Shown here piece by piece: positions 1-6,471 of a stretch of DNA of 33,163 nt; within the stretch, counting starts at the first letter, position 1; each line of letters opens with the position of its first letter. Origin of the DNA: an uncultured Croceitalea sp. Its GTDB lineage: Bacteria > Bacteroidota > Bacteroidia > Flavobacteriales > Flavobacteriaceae. The stretch is taken from the NCBI GenBank assembly GCA_937926215.1, contig CALEYA010000141.1, positions 1 through 33,163 on the forward strand, given 5' to 3'. Under the pieces are notes generated by a model. It worked only from the letters and a program-made list of their open reading frames with translations. It did not search any database and was not told where the DNA came from. A program made the position numbers and the translations under genes.

Positions 1-65
1 TGGTGGCGGAGGAAGTTCGTATTAAAAACTGTGGGCAAGTTGTATATAAAAAATAGCGCAAGTCA

Positions 66-232
66 TTGCTAACACTATGATTTGGGCATTTTGGAAAGTC
101 GCCAAATTTTTAAATTTGACGATTTCCAATAAAAAAGATAAATAGTAAAATTTAAAAATCTGGCTTGTGCTTAAGCCGAAAATAATTTTCTAATTTGCAC
201 GCTACGAGCCATATACAAAACCGTTAGCACAA
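66..232 (+). repeat. Intergenic repeat A: 7-bp terminal inverted repeat TGCTAAC (67-73) / GTTAGCA (223-229), internal hairpin, ends 6 nt before the ORF at 236
   Basis: Read directly. The right part (162-232, GGCTTGTGCTTAAGCCGAAAATAATTTTCTAATTTGCACGCTACGAGCCATATACAAAACCGTTAGCACAA) aligns with 2130-2198. Confidence 0.7.
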
Positions 233-235
233 ATT

Positions 236-859
236 TTGAAAAAGAGAATTTTAATCATATCGATTTTCAGTCTAGTGTTGTTCGCCTGCTCAAATTCAAA
301 AATTGACGGGACATGGATTTTGTGTTATACCGACTCGCCAAGTACTCTCGCAAATTTTAACGAAGTATTTACCTTCAAAAATGGACATTTCGAATCGGAA
401 TCTTTTAGTGGACCGACTTCTAATGAAAAATCAAAAGGAACATTTGAACTGAATGAAAATCAATTAATACTTAATGATAGTATCAAACTATCTATTGGGT
501 TAATTCATACTGACAGTTTAGTGCTTATAGACGAAACAACATCATACACGTTTAAGAAACTTAACGATTCATTAAAAAATACTGAATCGGATAAAATCAG
601 ACTGGAGGACAAAACATATGGAGCTGATTTTGATGGACATCAAGTTTCGCATATTGGCTACCGTAATGGAAAAATCCTTTTGGAATCTGAATCCTTTGAG
701 GAAAGTCGGACCTATTACAAAAGAATAAATCATAATGGATTTGATATAGTTTTTCAGCACTATGCTATGCCTAAAATTCTGAAAGGAGTTAATAATGATA
801 CTTTGCTGTTTATTGGGTTTCACAAAAAGACACATCAAATAAAACTGTGGGAAAAATAA
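236..859 (+). CDS. Small putative lipoprotein of unknown function (TTG start)
   Basis: ORF track; N-terminus MKKRILIISIFSLVLFACSNS has a lipobox-like LFAC. Start is TTG with no alternative ATG near the signal peptide. Confidence 0.7.
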   Translation: MKKRILIISIFSLVLFACSNSKIDGTWILCYTDSPSTLANFNEVFTFKNGHFESESFSGPTSNEKSKGTFELNENQLILNDSIKLSIGLIHTDSLVLIDETTSYTFKKLNDSLKNTESDKIRLEDKTYGADFDGHQVSHIGYRNGKILLESESFEESRTYYKRINHNGFDIVFQHYAMPKILKGVNNDTLLFIGFHKKTHQIKLWEK

Positions 860-863
860 AAAC

Positions 864-883
864 TTGTGCTAACAATAGTAACC
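864..883 (+). repeat. Left-end fragment of an A-type repeat (TTGTGCTAACAATAGTAACC) interrupted by the IS relic
   Basis: TGCTAACA matches the left end of repeat A; the IS-like inverted end GTTGCACAA follows immediately at 884. Confidence 0.5.
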
Positions 884-1309
884 GTTGCACAACCTTTTAG
901 AATTTTTGGATAGACGGGCGATTTAGCTAGTTTCTAGGAATTTAACTTTTTATCCTAGTTGCGGCATGCCTTGGTCTTGATGTCTTAAAAGGGCCAAAAA
1001 CAGCTTTTGAACGGCTTTGGACAGCCGGTTTTGGGATTTTAGGGTCCCCGCCCCGCTCTTGGCGGGTCTTCCCGTAAACTTCAGGTACTCTTGTCTGTAT
1101 GCCGGTGTTCATTCCCCACAATACCCATTGGTCAGCTCAGCTTATATAGAAAATTCAAATCCAATTCCCCTCTCAAACGCCTGTAGAAATTGTTCTTGGG
1201 GATACGTTCGCTCAACTGGAAACTGTTGAAGAGCTTCTCCTTATAATCCTTTTTTCCCTGCACAACTAAAGTTAAGCAGATTCCTTATTTTTAACAAGAC
1301 TTGTGCAAC
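884..1309 (-). mobile_element. Internally deleted IS1182-type insertion sequence relic with 9-bp inverted ends
   Basis: GTTGCACAA at 884-892 and TTGTGCAAC at 1301-1309 are perfect inverted repeats. Between them, on the minus strand, lie transposase N- and C-terminal remnants. Confidence 0.6.
950..1263 (-). pseudogene. Transposase pseudogene (IS1182-like), N-terminal ~41 codons joined to C-terminal ~45 codons in another frame
   Basis: Minus-strand translation from GTG at 1263: (M)QGKKDYKEKLFNSFQLSERIPKNNFYRRLRGELDLNFLYKLS*; then a shifted frame ending at 950: YLKFTGRPAKSGAGTLKSQNRLSKAVQKLFLALLRHQDQGMPQLG*. The N-terminal motif LSERIPKNNFYRRL...LDLNFLYK resembles IS1182-family transposase N-termini. 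Confidence 0.6.
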
Positions 1310-1319
1310 AGGCACAAAA

Positions 1320-1343
1320 CCTAAACGTAATGCGGAGTTTAGG
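1320..1343. repeat. Short hairpin CCTAAAC-gtaatgcgga-GTTTAGG
   Basis: Perfect 7-bp inverted repeat just downstream of the IS relic. Confidence 0.6.
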
Positions 1344-1592
1344 GCGAAATCGAAAGGTCTCTGTATACCTGCCTGCCGACAAGATGGTTTATAAAGTAGC
1401 TAAATTGAAAATTACGCGTCAGCGAAATATTCAAATTTAGCTTTGGACAAGAAAAAATAAAACTAACCCCTCCCGAACGAACGAACCTTTTCGGCACGGG
1501 CAGGCAATAAGCTTAGCTAAACCGTCATCGGTCAGTAAGAAAAAAGATGTGTTAACGTTTTGTCAAACAAAAGCTGAGCAAAAAAACTGAAA

Positions 1593-2138
1593 ATGAAACA
1601 ACTAAATCCTATAATTAAAGAAACTGTTCCGGTAATAATTGGAGTTTTGATTGCTTTATTTATCAATAACTGGAACGAGGATAGAAAGGACAAAAAGTAT
1701 CTGAGTCAAATATTTTCATCAATCGAAAAGGAACTAGAAGAAAGTCTTCTAGATATAGAAAGAGTAATTCCAAAGCAAATGGAGTCTGTAGACAGCGTAC
1801 AGAAGTACTTGAACAACCAAGAAGTCTCTATATACACTGTAATTACAAGAGCTAATGGCGTTCATGCTCCAAGAATAAAAACGAATGCATGGAAGGCCAT
1901 TGCAAATTCTAAAATTGAATTGATAGCATATGATAAACTATCTGCATTAGCAGATATTGAAGATAGAAAAGAAAATCTAAGGTGGAGACTTGAAAAACAA
2001 ATGGATTTTATGTTTCAAAACATGGAAAAGACTGATAAGGCAAAGAAGGAAATGCTAATGATGATAATTTTAGATATGGTTGGTGCGGAAAAAGAGCTAC
2101 AATCTGAAATCGAGGAAGTCTTAAAAGTCGGCTTATGA
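1593..2138 (+). CDS. Small protein with N-terminal transmembrane helix, DUF6090-like
   Basis: ORF track; KETVPVIIGVLIALFINNWNEDRKDKKYLSQIFSSIEKEL is typical of these flavobacterial proteins. The stop codon lies in the repeat at 2130-2198. Confidence 0.65.
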   Translation: MKQLNPIIKETVPVIIGVLIALFINNWNEDRKDKKYLSQIFSSIEKELEESLLDIERVIPKQMESVDSVQKYLNNQEVSIYTVITRANGVHAPRIKTNAWKAIANSKIELIAYDKLSALADIEDRKENLRWRLEKQMDFMFQNMEKTDKAKKEMLMMIILDMVGAEKELQSEIEEVLKVGL

Positions 2139-2198
2139 TTCTCCGAAAAGTAAGCGTCCTTTTACACGCTACTTCCCATACGCAAACCGTTAGCAATA
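2130..2198 (+). repeat. Intergenic repeat D (right half, homologous to 162-232), ending in GTTAGCA at 2189-2195
   Basis: GGCTTATGATTCTCCGAAAAGTAAGCGTCCTTTTACACGCTACTTCCCATACGCAAACCGTTAGCA aligns along its length with repeat A; the core CACGCTACnnnCCATA..CAAA-CCGTTAGCA is shared. Confidence 0.7.
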
Positions 2199-2201
2199 CT
2201 T

Positions 2202-3347
2202 ATGTCACATCCTGAAATAAATGATCTGGTTCCAGAAAATAATATAAGAACCATTCCCCAGAACGCAAATTCTCATTCAATGAAGCACACTCTACTAGCT
2301 TTTACGATACTTTTTTTGGTGGTAAGTTCACTACAATCACAATCGAACACAATAGTTAAAACCAGTTCTAAAGCTGATAGAATTGACAGTCTGATGCAGA
2401 CCAGTTATAAAGACGGAATTTTCAATGGCGTCATATTGGTAAGTCAAAATGGTAAACCTATGTACAAGAATGCCTTTGGTTATGCTGATAAAAACAACAA
2501 TTCAAAACTTAACAAAACTTCTGTTTTTTATTTGGCGTCCCTATCAAAACAATTTACGGCAATGGCCATTATGATGCTAAAGGAGCGAAATAAACTCTCC
2601 TACGATGATAAATTATCGATGTATTTCCCAGATTTTCCAGATTACGCGAATACCGTAGCCATTAAACATTTGTTAACACATACTTCAGGCATCCCTGATC
2701 ATTATGGATTAGGAATCTATAAAAAAGGGCTTACCAACAACGATGTTATAGAAGTACTTGCAAAGCGAAAAAAATTGGATTTTAAGCCAGGAAAAAAGTA
2801 CAGTTATAGTAATGGAGGTTACGTTCTCTTGTCACAAATTGTCGCTAAAGCTTCAGGTATACCTTTCAATGAATTTATGGAAACCAATATTTTTAAGCCG
2901 TTAAATATGAATTCTACATTAGTATACAACAAATCTACTCCAGTCATTGCTAACAGGGCAGTTGGATATAATAAAGCAGGTGAATTGGATGATTATGAAA
3001 TTTTTACGACTGGTGCTGGCGGCATTTTTTCTACACTGGATGATTTACATCTTTGGAATCAAGCGTTGTATACCGAAAAGTTAATTCCGAAATCCACTTT
3101 GGAAAAGGCTTTCACGAGAACAACCCTAAATAATGGAAAATTGACCAATTATGGTTTTGGCTGGGTGGTTTCTGAAAAAGAGGGGCGCAAATCAGTATAT
3201 CATGCAGGCGGACTCTCTGGGTATAGCGCATTTATGATACGAAATCTATATAACAACAGTGGCTATATAATATTAACCAATCATGGTGAAGCATCCAATA
3301 TACAGGAAATCGTAACCGCATTGAATAAAATTTTAAGTGGTAAATAA
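2202..3347 (+). CDS. Beta-lactamase-fold serine hydrolase (class C / PBP-like), secreted; the true start may be ATG 2280
   Basis: SLSK (SxxK), YSN (YxN) and HAGG motifs; MKHTLLAFTILFLVVSSLQSQ, starting at 2280, looks like a signal peptide. Confidence 0.85.
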   Translation: MSHPEINDLVPENNIRTIPQNANSHSMKHTLLAFTILFLVVSSLQSQSNTIVKTSSKADRIDSLMQTSYKDGIFNGVILVSQNGKPMYKNAFGYADKNNNSKLNKTSVFYLASLSKQFTAMAIMMLKERNKLSYDDKLSMYFPDFPDYANTVAIKHLLTHTSGIPDHYGLGIYKKGLTNNDVIEVLAKRKKLDFKPGKKYSYSNGGYVLLSQIVAKASGIPFNEFMETNIFKPLNMNSTLVYNKSTPVIANRAVGYNKAGELDDYEIFTTGAGGIFSTLDDLHLWNQALYTEKLIPKSTLEKAFTRTTLNNGKLTNYGFGWVVSEKEGRKSVYHAGGLSGYSAFMIRNLYNNSGYIILTNHGEASNIQEIVTALNKILSGK

Positions 3348-3350
3348 CTA

Positions 3351-3589
3351 TTGCCAGCAATGGTAACCGTTACACAAGCCCTTAGATTTTTTTGATAAAT
3401 GGTGAAGGTTTAGCTGTTTTTGTAGCCTTCCTTAAAAATAGGACGGTATAAAATTCAGAAGGATTAGTTTTAAATTTTACCGTTAACTATAAAAGAGCCT
3501 ATTAGATACGTGAACGGTAATTGACTATAGGTTAGGTAACTTCAAACGCCTGTCGGACGGACGGGCGCTCGACTTAACAAACAGGTGCA
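3351..3589. mobile_element. Second, more degraded relic related to the 884-1309 IS element
   Basis: 3351-3420 aligns with 864-932 (GTAACCGTTACACAAGCCCTTAGATTTTTTTGATAAATGG versus GTAACCGTTGCACAACCTTTTAGAATTTTTGGATAGACGG). Shares the 12-mer TCAAACGCCTGT (3542-3553 and 1173-1184). The right side TTAACAAACAGGTGCA resembles TTAACAAGACTTGTGCA. Confidence 0.45.
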
Positions 3590-3638
3590 TATTTTTAAAC
3601 AGGGACCGTAAATATTCCGCTTTAAACCGTAAGCCATT

Positions 3639-4304
3639 TTAAATAAACCCTTTTTCCTTGGCAAGTTCCAAAAGCTCGCTGGTGCTTCCTTTAGGAATTC
3701 CAAACAGCTGTTTTAGGTTTTTTTTGCGCCGTTCAATGGTGGCAAGGGACAACGGAATGTATTTGGGCAGGTCCTTCATTAAAAACCCTTTGGAGAGCAA
3801 GTGCAATATCTTTTGATTTGAAGAATCCATGGCCGCTTTTCCAAAATCGCCTTCCGCGATCAGCTTATTCGTCCGCTCACTGTAGTAGGTTTGCCCATTG
3901 GAAATAATGGCTATCAAATCTTTAAGCATATTGGCATCCAAATCACTCTTGATTACAAAACCCTCGGGCACCAAAGATCTAAAAATAGCATTGATCCTAG
4001 TCTGGTCGTTAAGGGCGGTATGTACGACCAATTTGGTTTGGGGATATCGTTTTCTAATCCGTAATCCTAAATCCTCTCCGCTAAACACGCTGCCATCGCT
4101 AGAGGGGGGCATGCCAATATCCAAAAAGACAATATCAAAAAAGCGATCCTTTGCTACCTCCATTTTTTCAAGAACGGTATCGCAAGAGGTAGCTCCCTCT
4201 ATGACCAAGGAATAGGGCATTGTAAGGGAGGTCAATAATAACTCATAACCCTTAACTGTCATAGGATGATCGTCTACGATTAAAATTCTAATGGTGCGCT
4301 CCAT
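3639..4304 (-). CDS. Response regulator, REC plus LuxR/NarL-like HTH
   Basis: IRILIVDDHPMTVKGYELLL, DIVFLDIGMP, and C-terminal LPKYIPLSLATIERRKKNLKQLF. Confidence 0.85.
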   Translation of the reverse strand: MERTIRILIVDDHPMTVKGYELLLTSLTMPYSLVIEGATSCDTVLEKMEVAKDRFFDIVFLDIGMPPSSDGSVFSGEDLGLRIRKRYPQTKLVVHTALNDQTRINAIFRSLVPEGFVIKSDLDANMLKDLIAIISNGQTYYSERTNKLIAEGDFGKAAMDSSNQKILHLLSKGFLMKDLPKYIPLSLATIERRKKNLKQLFGIPKGSTSELLELAKEKGFI

Positions 4305-4313
4305 CTACTTTAG

Positions 4314-4330
4314 CTATGCCTGGGGCATAG
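4314..4330. promoter_or_regulatory. Perfect 7-bp hairpin CTATGCC-TGG-GGCATAG, 9 nt upstream of the response regulator start codon
   Basis: Read directly; on the minus strand it lies between the start codon (4304-4302) and the upstream region. Confidence 0.4.
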
Positions 4331-4541
4331 AATTTGGTTTGTTTTGATTTTATAGTACGTAATCCCAAAAATAGTCAACATATAGTTTTTAGACTATGAA
4401 CTCATTTAAACTTTTTCAATGGGCTATAAAATTGCAAAAAACAGCCTTAACGTTGTTCTGGGGGTGGTTCGATCAACATAAAAAGGGGGATTGTTAATCG
4501 TATTCTATGCTTGGGACAGGATAACAATAGCGATAAAAGAA

Positions 4542-4563
4542 GCCCCAATAGTTATATTGGGGC
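4542..4563 (-). terminator. Hairpin GCCCCAATA-gtta-TATTGGGGC, possible minus-strand terminator
   Basis: Perfect 9-bp stem; followed on the minus strand by TTCTTTTAT. Confidence 0.45.
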
Positions 4564-4690
4564 GTCCTCATGTTTAAAACAGGAAGTCTTGGTGCTAGCC
4601 CGCCCCCTACTTTCTAGTAATTCCTACAATAAGGCTATTACCATACCGAAAAATAAACATCTTAGCGGCAATAGCCAATACATTACCCAA

Positions 4691-4713
4691 ATTTGAGGGG
4701 AAAACCCTCAAAT
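4691..4713. repeat. Hairpin ATTTGAGGG-gaaaa-CCCTCAAAT
   Basis: Perfect 9-bp inverted repeat in a long intergenic gap. Confidence 0.5.
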
Positions 4714-4963
4714 CAATACTATTTAGGTCCTAAAATCTTGCGCTATTTTTTAATTTGGAAGAAAAAACATTAATATTTATTTTTATTTCTTACATTTTTT
4801 GATGTATAATTACAAGTCAAATTAAAGCTCTTCCATACCTTGTTTTGCATGGTACAATTGTTTCAGTCCTTAAGAAGCAGGCTTTTCTTTGTTGTAATCC
4901 ACGATTGTTATTCTATTTGAAGCAAGTGCAATCTAAAACCCTAAATAGTAGTGGGTAGTACAT

Positions 4964-5146
4964 TTACTGTTCTATGGGGTTGGCGACAAATGCGTGTAGC
5001 TCGTTAGCTGAAAACTGTGGTGTTACCTCAATGGGATTGCAACAAACCTCGCAATCTTCAATATAGGTTTGTCTGGATATGGAGGTATCCAACAGCATGG
5101 AGATTTCTTCCCAGCAATAGGGGCATTGAAAAAAATGTTCGAACAT
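4964..5146 (-). CDS. CPXCG-motif cysteine-rich small protein
   Basis: MFEHFFQCPYCWEEISMLLDTSISRQTYIEDCEVCCNPIEV; two Cys pairs; immediately downstream of the tolC-like gene. Confidence 0.8.
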   Translation of the reverse strand: MFEHFFQCPYCWEEISMLLDTSISRQTYIEDCEVCCNPIEVTPQFSANELHAFVANPIEQ

Positions 5147-5148
5147 TC

Positions 5149-6471
5149 TTAAATATCGATATTCAGCAGTTGTCCCGTAAGTTGGAGCAGTTCCAATTCC
5201 GCCAGTTTTGCGTTGTATTTGGCCAAATTTTTACCGGTCTGCACATTTAGCAGGTTTAGTTGTGCTTGCCTTAATTCCACCGAGGATATCTGCCCCAATT
5301 TATAACGCTCATTGGAACGCTCAAAATTGTTTTGTGCCGTAAGCACGTTCTGTTCCTGCAGACGGTAAATCTGCAAGCGGTTTTCATAATTGCCTTTAGC
5401 GTTGGCAATATCACGCCGTACTTCCTTTTTTATCTGCTGCTCAAAGGTTTCTTGGGATTCCAGAAGGATTTTTGCGTTCTTTATTTGGGTAATGCCGCTG
5501 CCACCATCAAAAAGGTTCCAGGTTAGATTGACCCCTGCGGAAAATCCGGTAGAAGTACTTGAGGCCAAAAAGTTAGTGGCCGGAAAATTCCCCTCGTTCC
5601 ATCCATAAGACCCCGTAAGGCCTACGGTAGGAAGAAATACAGACTTCCCCGCTTTTAGGCTATATCCATTGATTTTAATATTCTTTTCCGCCTGCAGCAT
5701 CCGTATGTTGTTGGCTTCTCCCTTGGTCAAAACTTCTTCTAGGGTCAAAGGATCTATAAATACGACCGTGGTATCTACCTCAAAATCTTTTTCCAATTCA
5801 CCATTGAGCACCACGTTTAAATCGCGCTTCGTATTTCTCAAGTTTTGGAGCCCGTTGATAAGGTTGATACTATCGTTGACCAAATCAACCTCCGCATTGA
5901 GCACGTCCAACTTGTTGGTTTGCCCGTATGCAAAACTATATTCGGCACGCTTTAGCCTATTCTTTGTATTGGAAAAAGTCTCTTCCAAAACCTCCACGTT
6001 CTCGGTAAGCCGCGCCACTTCAAAATAAACGGTAAACAATTGCAACATGGTCGCTTCTATGGTCTCCCGGGCCTGTAGTTCGCTCAAATCATATTCTTCC
6101 TTCAGTCTTTTATAATCGTACCATCTGCCCAAGCCATCAAAAAGGGTGTAATTTAGATTTAACGAGGCATTGTAACGGGTGGTCTCGGCGCCATCAATAG
6201 CACGAACGGAACCATCTTGAAAAGTAGCTTCTTGGTTATTACGATCATAAGAACCACCACCGTTTGCGCTTAAACTGGGTAAAAATCCGGAATTTAAAAA
6301 GCCTTGGTTGTTGTCCGCTATTTTTACATTGTTCTTTGCAACGGTTATCCCAAAATTGTTTTCCAAGGTTAAGGCCACCGCATCTTCTTTGGAGAGCAAT
6401 TCCTCCTGTGCGGTTATCCAAGTATGTACGGTGAACAGGGCCACCACTAAAAAACTATAACTTCTGCGCAT
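5149..6471 (-). CDS. TolC-family outer membrane efflux protein
   Basis: Signal peptide plus repeated TolC-like helical segments (NYTLFDGLGR, NLTWNLFDGGSGITQIKNAK); in operon with the RND permease. Confidence 0.9.
   Translation of the reverse strand: MRRSYSFLVVALFTVHTWITAQEELLSKEDAVALTLENNFGITVAKNNVKIADNNQGFLNSGFLPSLSANGGGSYDRNNQEATFQDGSVRAIDGAETTRYNASLNLNYTLFDGLGRWYDYKRLKEEYDLSELQARETIEATMLQLFTVYFEVARLTENVEVLEETFSNTKNRLKRAEYSFAYGQTNKLDVLNAEVDLVNDSINLINGLQNLRNTKRDLNVVLNGELEKDFEVDTTVVFIDPLTLEEVLTKGEANNIRMLQAEKNIKINGYSLKAGKSVFLPTVGLTGSYGWNEGNFPATNFLASSTSTGFSAGVNLTWNLFDGGSGITQIKNAKILLESQETFEQQIKKEVRRDIANAKGNYENRLQIYRLQEQNVLTAQNNFERSNERYKLGQISSVELRQAQLNLLNVQTGKNLAKYNAKLAELELLQLTGQLLNIDI

Noticed and set aside
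1-62. End of an upstream CDS (frame 2 ends GGGGSSY* at 23-25; frame 1 stays open to the TGCTAA of repeat A)
   Set aside because: Too short to choose a frame or assign a product.
66-232. Canonical integron attC site
   Set aside because: The 7-mers TGCTAAC/GTTAGCA do not fit RYYYAAC/GTTRRRY exactly and no IntI-like gene is in the window; reported only as attC-like/cassette-like.
1017-1229. 70-aa plus-strand ORF as a gene
   Set aside because: It is antisense to the transposase remnant (950-1263, minus) and has no recognisable protein features.
4511-4696. 61-aa plus-strand ORF
   Set aside because: Spans a hairpin, low-complexity content, no family resemblance.
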